From positions 1 to 64,000 of the forward strand of contig NZ_BONY01000019.1 in assembly GCF_016862955.1 (NCBI RefSeq): a DNA stretch of 64,000 nt, read 5' to 3'. This DNA is from Rhizocola hellebori (lineage in GTDB: Bacteria > Actinomycetota > Actinomycetes > Mycobacteriales > Micromonosporaceae). Positions 7,886-17,696 of this stretch are shown piece after piece. Under the pieces are notes generated by a model. It saw only the letters and a program-made list of their open reading frames with translations. It did not search any database and was not told the origin of the DNA. Made by a program: the position numbers and the translations under genes. The stretch's first letter is position 1, and every line of letters begins with the position of its first letter.

Positions 7886-10362
7886 GAATGGTCCTTAGGG
7901 TCGGAGGGGTCGGAGGCGGTGAGCTGGATTGCGCCACCCGCGGCGAGCCGCACCGGGCCCGCTGCCAGCAGCCCGTGCCGCGGGTGGGCGACGGTGAGGG
8001 AGTTGAGGTCGAGCCGGCCACCCAGCAGGCGCAGCTGTGCGCCCGAGGGGGCGAGGATCAGCTCGCCCCAGCCGGTACCGGTGGTGAAGATGGTGCTCAG
8101 CCCATCGTTTTTCAGGCGGGGGGAGAAGGCCAGGGTTCTGCTCGCCGCGTCATAGTCCACGCCGCTGAGCGCGAGGATCAGGCCCCAGCTGGCCAGCGAC
8201 CGCGCGTAGTGATTACCGCATTCAACCTCGTTGAACGGGTTGCGCCGCCGGCCGTCGTGCCGCTCGCGCACCGCGCGCACGAGACGCAGGCCCTCCTCGA
8301 CCAGCCCCTCGAAGATCAGGTGGGTGGCTACCTGGTACTCGATGCCGGTCCACACCTCGTCGCTGTAGACGAACGGGATGCGCGGGCGGCCCCCGCGCGG
8401 CCAGGAACACAGCACCAGACCGGCTTCGCCGGGCAGGGCATAGGTGCGCTGGACACTGTGGTGGCCGGTCAGATCGGCGCGAAAGTTGTGGCGATAGACC
8501 GCGGCGACGGCGCTGCGCACATGCTCGGCGGGCAGGATGTGGCGCAGCCCGGCGACGTGGGCCAGCAGCTGGCCGAACACCTGGTCGGAAAGGCACCCGC
8601 TGCCGTACTGGTAGCGGCGGGCGTCGACGTCGTCGAGCTTCTGCTCGTAGTACTCGCCGTTGAACAGCAGCGCGTCCATCCGCTGTGCACCGGATTGCGC
8701 CGCGTCGCGGTAGCGCTGTGCCGCTTCGGTATCACCCATTTCTTCGGCCATGGCCGCGCCCGCGGTCAACGCGGCGAAGAACATCGAATTCGCCAGCGAG
8801 TTCGGGCCGTAGAACTCGATGTCGTAGGTGTTGTGCTGCTTGCTGTCCAGCACGCCGTCGCCGTCGCTGTCCCATTCGGTGAAGGCGAATTCCAGTGCCC
8901 GCTGCGCCCCCGGCCAGCATTCGGCCAGGAAATCGCGGTCGCCGCTGAAGCGCCACTCCCGGTAGAGCCGCACGATCGAGCCGAGCTGCCCGTCTACGGC
9001 CGGATGGAAATCCCACGGCGCGTTGCCGAAAACGCTGTTGGCGCGGAAGTTCATCCGGCCGTCGGCACGGGTCTCGTGGACGAACTCGGTGCGGCGGGCA
9101 TCGCGTTCCAGCTCCGGGAAGAGGAAAGCGGCAGTCTGCGCGTAGTTCCACACGTGGGTGCAGGTGCCTTCGCAACTTCCCGCGTCGTCGAAGCTGCCCT
9201 CCCAGGCGGCGAAGGTGCCGCCTTCCAGCCGGAAACAGGTGGTGCTGCGCAACACGACCAGGGTCGAGCTGACCGCGTCGACCACCTCGGGCGGCAGGGT
9301 GCTGCCGAACAGGGCACCGTGAAACGCCCGGGTGTGCCGTTCCAGCTCCGGCAGGTCCTTGGCGAGGCGTTGGGCGACCGCCCACGCGTCGGCGTACTCG
9401 GTGGCGTAATGGTTCCTGACCACTTCACCGGCGCGCGTGTTGTCAAGATTGATGTTGCCCTGCCACGCCCGCGGCCGGTTGGGGAAATGCCAAGTGAGCA
9501 GGAATTCGAAGTCCTGACTGGCGCCCGGCGCCAGCCGGTGGGCGATGCCCAGGGAACCGACGCGCAGCTTGGTGAACCACGGCGGGTAGGGCGGGTCGTC
9601 CATGCTGAACGCGGTCTCCGGCTCCAGCCGCCCATCGGCGCACAGATCGTCCCAGAAGACCTGGACGCCGTCCTGCCAGAAACCCGTGAGCCACTGCGGT
9701 TTCGCGGTGGTCTGGCGGTCGGTGGTGGCCAGGGCCAGGGTTCCGTGGCGCAGATCGCCGTCGGGAAGGTCGCTACTGAAACGTATGCCGCGCAAGCCAT
9801 CCGCGTCGGCCCAGGCGTTGGCCGGCTGACCGGCGAAGCGAGGGAAGTGATGCACGTCGTAGCCGACGATGCCGATCGGGTTGGCCAGCGAGCCGGCGAT
9901 GGTGACGTCTGCGTCGACTTCCAGCGGGTTGGTCACCGTGTAGCGCAGCACCGCGCCGGGGATGCCGGAGGTGTCCGCGTCCAGCGGCACCAGCGGGGTG
10001 AACGCGGTCAGAGCCACCTGCACGGCGAGCTCGTCGTCGGTGAAATCCATGCGCAGCAACGGGTACTGGCCGTGCATCCGGCTGTCGGCCAGCCTCGGCA
10101 GCCCGGCCAGCCGGCCGGCGTCGTAACCCTGGTCCCCTTCGTGGGGCCCGGTCAGCCGTGACTCCAGTACCCGGGTGACCGCTTTGCCACCAACAGGTTC
10201 GGCCCGAATGGCGAAGAAGGTGAACGGCAGCCGCGCGCCCTTGGCCGGCCGGTTGGCCAGCTCCCAGTCGCGCAGCTCGCCGCGAGCGCCGATCGACACG
10301 TTGCCCGTGCCGATCCCGCCCAGCGGGAAGGCTGCCGCTTGTGCGTCGGGTTTCAAGGGCAT
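7882..10362 (-). CDS. GH116 glycoside hydrolase (DUF608 type), probable intracellular exo-glycosidase
   Basis: An 826-residue protein with the GH116 two-domain layout: N-terminal beta-sandwich (PLGGIGTGN near the start) and C-terminal (alpha/alpha)6 barrel with EGTCTHVWNYAQ and HNTYDIEFYGPNS. The acid/base Asp is in GCLSDQVFGQ (Asp593). The position before QHNTYD that normally carries the nucleophile Glu in an LEG-x-QHNTYD motif reads L-D-S-K (Asp506-Ser507), an unusual substitution. GH116 includes beta-glucosidases and, in the Microbacterium arabinan degrader, an exo-beta-D-arabinofuranosidase (ExoMA2). With no signal peptide it acts on imported oligosaccharides. The start ATG follows AAGGAGG by 11 bases. 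Confidence 0.85.
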   Translation of the reverse strand: MPLKPDAQAAAFPLGGIGTGNVSIGARGELRDWELANRPAKGARLPFTFFAIRAEPVGGKAVTRVLESRLTGPHEGDQGYDAGRLAGLPRLADSRMHGQYPLLRMDFTDDELAVQVALTAFTPLVPLDADTSGIPGAVLRYTVTNPLEVDADVTIAGSLANPIGIVGYDVHHFPRFAGQPANAWADADGLRGIRFSSDLPDGDLRHGTLALATTDRQTTAKPQWLTGFWQDGVQVFWDDLCADGRLEPETAFSMDDPPYPPWFTKLRVGSLGIAHRLAPGASQDFEFLLTWHFPNRPRAWQGNINLDNTRAGEVVRNHYATEYADAWAVAQRLAKDLPELERHTRAFHGALFGSTLPPEVVDAVSSTLVVLRSTTCFRLEGGTFAAWEGSFDDAGSCEGTCTHVWNYAQTAAFLFPELERDARRTEFVHETRADGRMNFRANSVFGNAPWDFHPAVDGQLGSIVRLYREWRFSGDRDFLAECWPGAQRALEFAFTEWDSDGDGVLDSKQHNTYDIEFYGPNSLANSMFFAALTAGAAMAEEMGDTEAAQRYRDAAQSGAQRMDALLFNGEYYEQKLDDVDARRYQYGSGCLSDQVFGQLLAHVAGLRHILPAEHVRSAVAAVYRHNFRADLTGHHSVQRTYALPGEAGLVLCSWPRGGRPRIPFVYSDEVWTGIEYQVATHLIFEGLVEEGLRLVRAVRERHDGRRRNPFNEVECGNHYARSLASWGLILALSGVDYDAASRTLAFSPRLKNDGLSTIFTTGTGWGELILAPSGAQLRLLGGRLDLNSLTVAHPRHGLLAAGPVRLAAGGAIQLTASDPSDPKDHS

Positions 10363-10404
10363 GCGGGGGCAAGCCTCCTTCCTAAGTTCGTCTTCGGGCG
10401 ACCG

Positions 10405-11913
10405 TCAGCGGGCGGCGTTGCGCCGCTGGCGATCGGCGAGGGTGTGCACGATCGGCGCGGTGGCCGGGTAAAGGTCGCGGTAGAGCCCGTAAAGCTCGTC
10501 GTAGCCGGCGCGAGCTTCCCGCCGTGGGATCCGCATCTGCACCATGGGGTTCCACTGCTCGATGTCGGGACTGCCGACGGCACCCGCGGCGAGGAAGGCC
10601 GCGCCGAAGCTGGCGCCGATCGTCTTGGCCGGGATGGCCTGCGCGCGCCCGGTCACGTCGGAGACGATCTGGGTCCACAGGCTGCCCTGCGCGCCGCCGC
10701 CTACGGCGACTATCCGCTCGACGTGCCCGCCCGCCTCCTCGATCGCGGTCAGGTTGTGGCGCACACCGAAAGCCGTCGCCTCCAGCGCCGCCCGATAGAG
10801 ATCGCCGCGCGTGTGCTCGACGGTGAGCCCGGCCAGCACGCCGCGCGCGCTGGGGTCGGCGATCGGGGTGCGTTCCCCGGCGAAGTAGGGCAGCATAAGC
10901 AATCCGTTGGCGCCCGGCCCGGCCGCGTCGGCCAGGGCCAGCAGCTGCGGGTAGTCCACCGAGCCGAACAGGTCGCGCAGCCATCCGGTGATCGCGCCGC
11001 TGGTGGCCATGCCGCCGGCGAGGTTGCGGGTGCCGGGGAAAGCGCCGACCGTTCCCCACAACGTCGGCGAGGTGAGCGGCTTGTCCACGGTGTTGATGAG
11101 GAACATGGTCGTGCCGTACATCAGCATTAGGTCACCGACCCGTTGCGCGCCAACGCTTATCGCCTCGGACCAGGCATCGATCGTGCCCGCGATGACGGCG
11201 GTGCCGACGGCGAGACCGGTTTGCGCGGCGGCCACCGCGCCGACGTGGCCGACGATGTCGCCCGGCCACACCAGCGGCGGAAGCCTTGCCCCGGTGGCGA
11301 CCTCGTCCACCCAGGAGGCGTGCCAGTCCTGCGCTTGCGTGTCGTACATCGGCGTGCACTGGCTGGCCGAGTGGTGGTCGAGATAGTAGGCGCCGGTCAG
11401 CTTCCAGCCCAGCCAGGTGCTTGGCTGGAAGAAGCGCCACGTTGCGGCGAGGGCTTGCGGCTCATGCTCGGCCAGCCAGGCCAGCTTGGGCCCGACCGCC
11501 TGGGTGCTCAGCGCCGAGCCGCAGCGTTCGCGGATGGCGTCCGCCCCGCCGAGCCGCTCGGTCAGCCGCTCGATCTGCGCGGTGGCGCGGGTGTCGATGC
11601 CGTAGAGGATCGCGGGTCGCCGGGGCTCGCCCGCCACGTCGGTGACCAGGACGCACGGCCCCATGCCGCTCACCCCAACGGATTTGACCTGCCCCGGCTC
11701 CGGCGCGCCGGGCGCGGCGAGCAGCTCGCGGATGATGCCGACAGCCTCGTCCCACCAGACACGAGCGTCCATTTCGACGTGTCCCGGCGCGGGCCGGTGC
11801 ACCTCGTGCTCGCGGGTGGCGGTGGCGACGATCGCGCCGTCGAGCGTGACGAGCACGCCCTTGCTGCTCGACGTGCCGATGTCGACACCGAGGACGCAGG
11901 CTTGGCTGAGCAT
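10405..11913 (-). CDS. FGGY-family pentulose/sugar kinase
   Basis: A 502-residue FGGY carbohydrate kinase. The ATG at 11913 is chosen because the protein then begins MLSQACVLGVDIGTSSSKG, the phosphate-1 motif; the longer frame would run back through the operator. Catalytic Asp246 is in GTIDAWSEA. The second domain shows LPYFAGERTP and the FGGY signature region around AALEATAFG. Such kinases phosphorylate ribulose, xylulose, glycerol or erythritol; D-ribulose fits the neighbouring isomerase. The start lies only 6 bases after the candidate -10 box, suggesting a leaderless mRNA. A perfect LacI operator occupies the promoter. Confidence 0.88.
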   Translation of the reverse strand: MLSQACVLGVDIGTSSSKGVLVTLDGAIVATATREHEVHRPAPGHVEMDARVWWDEAVGIIRELLAAPGAPEPGQVKSVGVSGMGPCVLVTDVAGEPRRPAILYGIDTRATAQIERLTERLGGADAIRERCGSALSTQAVGPKLAWLAEHEPQALAATWRFFQPSTWLGWKLTGAYYLDHHSASQCTPMYDTQAQDWHASWVDEVATGARLPPLVWPGDIVGHVGAVAAAQTGLAVGTAVIAGTIDAWSEAISVGAQRVGDLMLMYGTTMFLINTVDKPLTSPTLWGTVGAFPGTRNLAGGMATSGAITGWLRDLFGSVDYPQLLALADAAGPGANGLLMLPYFAGERTPIADPSARGVLAGLTVEHTRGDLYRAALEATAFGVRHNLTAIEEAGGHVERIVAVGGGAQGSLWTQIVSDVTGRAQAIPAKTIGASFGAAFLAAGAVGSPDIEQWNPMVQMRIPRREARAGYDELYGLYRDLYPATAPIVHTLADRQRRNAAR

Positions 11914-11919
11914 GCCCGT

Positions 11920-11948
11920 ACCCTGCCAGAAATCGATTTCACCGTCAA
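11920..11948 (-). promoter_or_regulatory. kinase promoter with perfect LacI operator in the spacer
   Basis: On the - strand TTGACG (11948-11943) is followed after 17 bases by CAGGGT (11925-11920). The spacer contains the perfect palindrome GAAATCGATTTC (11929-11940). Repressor bound there would block RNA polymerase. The +1 predicted from the -10 coincides with the kinase ATG. The element begins before the lacI stop codon is fully cleared, so kinase, GH116 and isomerase can be transcribed independently of lacI. Confidence 0.72.
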
Positions 11949-11952
11949 GCAC

Positions 11953-12927
11953 TCACACCGCGGCGACCTGGTTTCGCAGCACGATGGTGCGGGCCGGCTG
12001 GTCGTCTCCGTTGATCCGCTCCAGCAGCAGCTTCGCGGCGGTTACCCCCAGGTGGCGGGCAGGCATGTGCACCACGGTGATCGGGATCGGTACCAGAGGA
12101 AGGAAAGGAAGATCACCGAAGATCGCCACGCCGGTGTCGGGCGGCAGTTTGGCCTGCTCGGAAAGCACCTGTAGGGCGCCGACACTCATCAGGTTGTTGG
12201 CCACGAACACCGCGTCCGGCGGCTCGCTCATCGCCAGCAGCTCGCTCATCGCCTTCGCGCCGCCGTCGACGCGGAAGTTCGCGTACCGCAGATAGCGCTC
12301 GTGGCCGTCGAATCCGGGCCCGGCGGCGATGGCGTCACGCCAGCCCCCGGCGCGCTGGGTGGCCGTCTCGACATCGCTCGGGCCGGTGATGCACGCGATG
12401 CGCTGGAAGCCTTGCTCGACAAGGGCCTTGGTGGCGGCGCGGCCACCGGCCCGGTTGTCGACGATGACCGCGTCCACATCCACCCCGTGCGGGCTGCGGT
12501 CGACGGCCACCACCGGGCATTTGCGGGCGAGCAGGCCGCTCAGGTCGCTGTTGCCGCCGGCCGCCGCGATGATGACGCCGGCCATGGTGGCGCTCAGCGC
12601 GATGTCCAGGTAGCGCAGCTCCTTCTCGTGGTCCTCGTCGGTGTTGCACAGCACCACCGAGTAGCCGGCCGCGCGGGCGACGTCTTCGACGCCGCGGGCC
12701 AGCGCGGTGAAGAAGGGGTTCTCGATGTCCGGAATGACCAGAGCTATCACCTCGGAGCTCTGCAGGCGGAGGGTCCGCGCCGTCCGGCTGGGCGTGAACG
12801 ACAGCGCCTTCGCCGCCTCCCGCACCCGCTCGGCCTTCTCCGGAGAAACGTTGGCGCCGTTGAACACCCGCGACACGGTGGCGGGGGAGACGCCGGCCGC
12901 GGCGGCAACCTCGTAGATCGTTGGCAT
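11953..12927 (-). CDS. LacI-family transcriptional repressor of the arabinan locus
   Basis: A 324-residue LacI/GalR regulator. The helix-turn-helix is at residues 2-22 (TIYEVAAAAGVSPATVSRVF), followed by the hinge and a periplasmic-binding-protein-like ligand domain starting near ALVIPDIENPFF. It lies between two operator copies (11929-11940 and 12993-13008), so it very probably represses the kinase operon, the divergent GH172 gene and the transporter operon until a sugar (for example D-arabinose or a catabolite) binds. Typical length; the ATG is the natural start because it opens directly into the HTH. Confidence 0.93.
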   Translation of the reverse strand: MPTIYEVAAAAGVSPATVSRVFNGANVSPEKAERVREAAKALSFTPSRTARTLRLQSSEVIALVIPDIENPFFTALARGVEDVARAAGYSVVLCNTDEDHEKELRYLDIALSATMAGVIIAAAGGNSDLSGLLARKCPVVAVDRSPHGVDVDAVIVDNRAGGRAATKALVEQGFQRIACITGPSDVETATQRAGGWRDAIAAGPGFDGHERYLRYANFRVDGGAKAMSELLAMSEPPDAVFVANNLMSVGALQVLSEQAKLPPDTGVAIFGDLPFLPLVPIPITVVHMPARHLGVTAAKLLLERINGDDQPARTIVLRNQVAAV

Positions 12928-12962
12928 AGCTCCTCATCGATCGGCCGGGCTTCGGTCAACCG

Positions 12963-13008
12963 TTGACACGGTCGCCCCCTCACCCTACCGTAGTGAAATC
13001 GATTACAC
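12963..13008 (+). promoter_or_regulatory. GH172 promoter with overlapping LacI operator, copy 4
   Basis: TTGACA (12963-12968), 17-base spacer, TACCGT (12986-12991): a good housekeeping-type promoter. The 16-bp near-palindrome GTGAAATCGATTACAC (12993-13008) begins 1 base after the -10 and covers the predicted start site, a classical repressor position. The TTG that opens the longest reading frame here is this -35 box, not a start codon. Confidence 0.8.
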
Positions 13009-13025
13009 GCCAGGTGGGAGAACAC

Positions 13026-14147
<1,122 letters not shown>

Positions 14148-14233
14148 TTGGCCGGCAAGCACTTTTTCATCGGGGCGACGCCTGGCCGCACCCGGCGGCT
14201 CCGCGCGCCCTCCACCTGGGAGGAGTACCGCAC

Positions 14234-15799
14234 ATGCCATCGCAAAACGGACTCAGCACCATCCCGCGTCTCCTGGCCGGCGTCATCACGACGCTCGGCA
14301 CCGTGGCCGCCGCCGGCGTCATAGCCGCCGCACCGGCCGTCGCCAGCTCGGCGCACACCCCGGCGAGCCTGGTCCAGAAACTCACCGGCCCGAATTCCCC
14401 GAACAACACCTACGGGCGGTGGAACATCAAGTCCACCGACCTCGGTATCTTGTGGGACAACGGTTCCGGTCAGGTGCTCGCGGCTTTCGGCGACACCTTC
14501 GGCGACGCCTGGGTCGGCCCCGGCGGCGGCGCGTTCGGCCCCGGCGACCTGAACTGGCGCAGCAATGTGCTGCTGCGATCGAGCGACACCAACCTTTCCG
14601 ACGGCATGTCCTTCGCCAGCGCGGTCACCGGCCCCGACGGCCGCGCCCGGGAGATCCTGCCCGGTCTGCATCAGGACAACAACGCCGGCGGTGAGGTCAC
14701 GAAGATTCCCACCGCCGGAATCGCGGTGGGCACGCGGCAATACGTGTCGTTCATGTCGGTCAGGCACTGGGGCGCACCGGGCCAGTGGGACACCAACTAC
14801 GCCAAGATCGCTTACTCGGACGACAACGGCACAACCTGGACCACGACCGGGACGCCGACCTGGAACAACCCGGCGGGCACCGACCAGTTCCAGATGCACG
14901 CGTTCGAGCGCCGCGACGGCTACCTCTACGTCTTCGGCACCCCCAGCGGCCGCAGCGGCAGCATCCGGCTCGCCCGGGTGCCCGAGGCGCAGGTGCTGAC
15001 CCAAACCGCTTATCAGTATTGGAATGGCAGCACCTGGGTCACCAACAACGTCGCCGCGGCGACCCCGATCGTCGCAGCACCCGCCTCCGAGCTGTCCGTG
15101 CACTACGACAGCTACAGCAGCCGGTGGCTGATGAGCTACCTTTCGGGCGAGGACATCATTCTGCGCACAGCTACCACCCCGACCGGGCCGTGGAGCAGCG
15201 CGCAGATCATTGTCAGCTCCGCCGACTACCCGGGCCTCTACGGCGGATACCTGCACCCGTGGAGCTCTGGCGGGAATGTCTACTTCGCACTGTCGCAATG
15301 GGATCCGTACAACGTCTACCTGATGAAGATCCAGATCAACACGGCCGGGCAGGTTGTCAACCCGAACCTCATGGGCGACCCGAGCTTCGAGCGCGGCGCG
15401 CTCAACGGCTCCGGCACCGGCGGCTTCTGGGCCTGCAAAGGCAACTGCGGTATAGACAACGGCTATTGGGGCTACACCGGTGTCCGCAACGGTTTCGCCC
15501 GCTACAACAGCGGGTGGCACGACCTGCACCAGACGGTGCCGGTCACCGCGAACACCAACTATCAGCTCAGCGGCTGGCTGCGTACCTCACCCAACAGCGA
15601 CAACGGCTTCTTCGGAGTCCGTGGTACCAACGATGTCGTCATCGCCGAGGCGAACTTCCACGCTGTCGGGCCGTGGACACGCTTCACGGTGAACTTCAAC
15701 AGTGGCTCACGCACGGCCGTCACCGTCTTCGGCGGCGTGTGGACCGACCATGGCGACATCTGGGTCCAGCTCGACGACTTCTCCCTCACCCGGGTCTGA
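14234..15799 (+). CDS. secreted DUF4185 (GH183-type) enzyme with C-terminal carbohydrate-binding module
   Basis: A 521-residue exported protein. The ribosome binding site is the GGGAGGAG just before the ATG. Residues 1-36 are a signal peptide, about 40-375 the DUF4185 propeller with the same TDLG (Asp69) and FGDTFG (Asp87) motifs as the lipoprotein at 366-1502, and about 380-521 a jelly-roll module resembling CBM4/9 (starting NLMGDPSFERG, ending LDDFSLTRV). It probably makes the first endo-cuts in polymeric D-arabinan outside the cell, with the module holding it on the polymer. It follows the GH172 gene by 86 bases and may be co-transcribed from the GH172 promoter. Confidence 0.83.
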   Translation: MPSQNGLSTIPRLLAGVITTLGTVAAAGVIAAAPAVASSAHTPASLVQKLTGPNSPNNTYGRWNIKSTDLGILWDNGSGQVLAAFGDTFGDAWVGPGGGAFGPGDLNWRSNVLLRSSDTNLSDGMSFASAVTGPDGRAREILPGLHQDNNAGGEVTKIPTAGIAVGTRQYVSFMSVRHWGAPGQWDTNYAKIAYSDDNGTTWTTTGTPTWNNPAGTDQFQMHAFERRDGYLYVFGTPSGRSGSIRLARVPEAQVLTQTAYQYWNGSTWVTNNVAAATPIVAAPASELSVHYDSYSSRWLMSYLSGEDIILRTATTPTGPWSSAQIIVSSADYPGLYGGYLHPWSSGGNVYFALSQWDPYNVYLMKIQINTAGQVVNPNLMGDPSFERGALNGSGTGGFWACKGNCGIDNGYWGYTGVRNGFARYNSGWHDLHQTVPVTANTNYQLSGWLRTSPNSDNGFFGVRGTNDVVIAEANFHAVGPWTRFTVNFNSGSRTAVTVFGGVWTDHGDIWVQLDDFSLTRV

Positions 15800-15848
15800 G
15801 CGCGACTTTGACGGAATGCTCGCCTCGCGGGCTGACATGTCGCGATCG

Positions 15849-15878
15849 CCGGCGCGGCGGCCTGGGTTGCCGCGCCGG
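15849..15878. terminator. hairpin terminator after the arabinan locus
   Basis: Perfect 10-bp GC-rich stem CCGGCGCGGC / GCCGCGCCGG with a 10-base loop, 50 bases after the DUF4185 stop codon and before the next gene. Confidence 0.6.
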
Positions 15879-15894
15879 CCGATCCGCTGGTTAG

Positions 15895-16524
15895 GTGATT
15901 GCTGTGCGCCTGCTCCTGGTTCGGCACGGCGAGTCCTGGCACTCGCTACGTCAGGTGGTGGCCGGGCCCCTCGGGTGCCCCGGGCTCACCGCACACGGCC
16001 GCGAGCAGGCCGCCGCGCTGCGACGCCGATGGGCCGGCGGCGCGGCGGCGGTGGATGTGCTCCTGTCCAGCGCCGCCGCGCGGGCCCGCGAGACGGCCGA
16101 AATCCTTGGCCGCGACCGCTGGCCCGCCGCCGTGAGGGCGATCGATTGCGACCTGTGTGAGCTGCACCCGGGTGACGGTGATGGGCTTAGCGTGCAGGAG
16201 TTCGGCATCCGTTACGGCTCGTTCGACTGGCTCGCCGAGCCGGATCGGCCCGTCGCGCCCGGCGGGGAGAGCTGGAATCAGTTCACCTCTCGGGTGCAGC
16301 GCACCATGGACCGATTCGCGCGCGACTATGCCGGTCAGACGGTGCTCGCCGTGACCCACGCGGGTTTCCTTGTCTGGTCACTGTTTCACCTGTTTGCCAT
16401 ACCCCGTCCCGGCACCGGCGCGCGGATCGATCCGGACTTCACGTCGGTGACCGAATGGGAGTATCTGCGCTCCGAGCGGGCGTGGCGGCTGGTCGCCTAC
16501 AACGACACCGCCCACCTGCGGTGA
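15895..16524 (+). CDS. histidine phosphatase family protein
   Basis: A 209-residue phosphoglycerate-mutase-like phosphatase. The phospho-accepting His11 is in LLLVRHGES; a second conserved His is in LAVTHAGFLVW near residue 158; the TARE-like segment is LLSSAAARARETAEIL. Substrate cannot be predicted. The GTG at 15895 or the in-frame GTG at 15904 could be the start; neither has a strong ribosome binding site. Convergent with the CorA gene. Confidence 0.85.
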   Translation: MIAVRLLLVRHGESWHSLRQVVAGPLGCPGLTAHGREQAAALRRRWAGGAAAVDVLLSSAAARARETAEILGRDRWPAAVRAIDCDLCELHPGDGDGLSVQEFGIRYGSFDWLAEPDRPVAPGGESWNQFTSRVQRTMDRFARDYAGQTVLAVTHAGFLVWSLFHLFAIPRPGTGARIDPDFTSVTEWEYLRSERAWRLVAYNDTAHLR

Positions 16525-16538
16525 CCGGTGGCTCGCCG

Positions 16539-17666
16539 TCACAGCCAGCCGGAACTTCGGAACATGCGGTGCAGGAGCAGCGCTGCGCCGAGCATGACGG
16601 TCAGGACGGCGGGATAGCCATATTGTGTTTGAAGTTCAGGCATGTAATCGAAGTTCATGCCATAGATTCCGGCGATCGCGGTCTGCATCGCCGCGATGGC
16701 GGCCCAGGCGGCGATCTTGCGCATGTCGTTGTTCTGGTCGACGGTGACCTGTGCCAGGCGGGCCTGCAGGATGGAGTTGCACAGATCGTCGTAGGCGGCG
16801 ATGCGTTCCACGACGCGCTGCAGGTGGTCGTTGACGTTGCGGAAGTAGCGGCGAATCTCCTTGGGCAGGAAGGTTTTGTCCTCCACCAGGGTCGTCATCG
16901 GCCGCTGCAGCGGCGCGACGGCACGCTTGAATTCCATCAGCTCCCGTTTGAGCTGATAGATCTGCGCGATGTTGCTGCTGGTTCGGGGCGTGAAGACCTT
17001 TTCCTCGAGCGCGTCGATGTCAACCTCGATCGCGGTGGAGACGTCGAGGTAGCTGTCCGCCAGCCGGTCGCAGATCGCGTGGGCGACCACCCATGGCCCG
17101 TGGGCGAGGCGGTGTGGCTCCTGCTCCAGATCGCCTCGTACCGGCCCGAGCGCGCCCAGCTGCCCGTGGCGCACGGTGATGACGAACCTCTCTCCGATGA
17201 AGAGCACGATGACGCCGGTCTCGACGACCTCCGAGGTCTCGGTGAGCTCAGGATGCTCGACGTAGCGGGTGGTGCGCAGGACGAAGAGGGTCACCTCGCC
17301 GAAGCGCTCGATTTTCGGGCGCGAGTCGGCGGTGACCGCGTCCTCCACGGCGAGTGGATCGAGTTTGAACACCTCAGCGACATCGGCCATCTGCTCCGCG
17401 GTGGGCTCGTGCAGACCCAGCCACACGAAGGCGCCCGGTGTACGCGGTACCTCGGCATAGGCATCGGCATAGCTGAGCTGGCCGGGCTGACGCCTCCCGT
17501 CGGCGTAGATGGCGCAGTCGACCACCCTGCCCGCCGGGGCCGGCGCGTGGGCGACGCTCTGCAGGTGGCTGCCGGCCATTCGGGCGGCCATCTGCCGCCA
17601 CGGCTGGGACCACGACCGCGGTCTCACCCAGCCAGGCCGTTCGCTACCGGAGCTCGGATTGGCCAA
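16539..17666 (-). CDS. CorA-family magnesium/divalent cation transporter
   Basis: A 375-residue CorA protein. The diagnostic YGMN signature (Gly336-Met337-Asn338) lies at the end of the first of two C-terminal membrane helices; the N-terminal two thirds are the cytoplasmic funnel and the long stalk helix. It should form a pentameric Mg2+ channel. The start is a TTG (17666) with GGGAGG 6 bases upstream. It is preceded by a 44-residue membrane protein gene at a 30-base distance, probably one transcript. Confidence 0.92.
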   Translation of the reverse strand: MANPSSGSERPGWVRPRSWSQPWRQMAARMAGSHLQSVAHAPAPAGRVVDCAIYADGRRQPGQLSYADAYAEVPRTPGAFVWLGLHEPTAEQMADVAEVFKLDPLAVEDAVTADSRPKIERFGEVTLFVLRTTRYVEHPELTETSEVVETGVIVLFIGERFVITVRHGQLGALGPVRGDLEQEPHRLAHGPWVVAHAICDRLADSYLDVSTAIEVDIDALEEKVFTPRTSSNIAQIYQLKRELMEFKRAVAPLQRPMTTLVEDKTFLPKEIRRYFRNVNDHLQRVVERIAAYDDLCNSILQARLAQVTVDQNNDMRKIAAWAAIAAMQTAIAGIYGMNFDYMPELQTQYGYPAVLTVMLGAALLLHRMFRSSGWL

Positions 17667-17696
17667 CGCAAACCTCCCTGTCCATTGCCGTGCCTG

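Noticed and set aside
4545-8021. Long open frames opposite real genes (for example 4545-8021 minus, 6272-8155 plus, 7888-10161 plus)
   Set aside because: Arg/Pro/Ala/Gly-rich products without domains, typical antisense shadows in high-GC DNA, fully overlapped by recognisable genes.
12963-13025. TTG start for the GH172 gene extending it by 21 codons
   Set aside because: The TTG belongs to a TTGACA -35 box with a 17-base spacer to TACCGT, and the extension contains the operator. GTG 13026 has a proper ribosome binding site.
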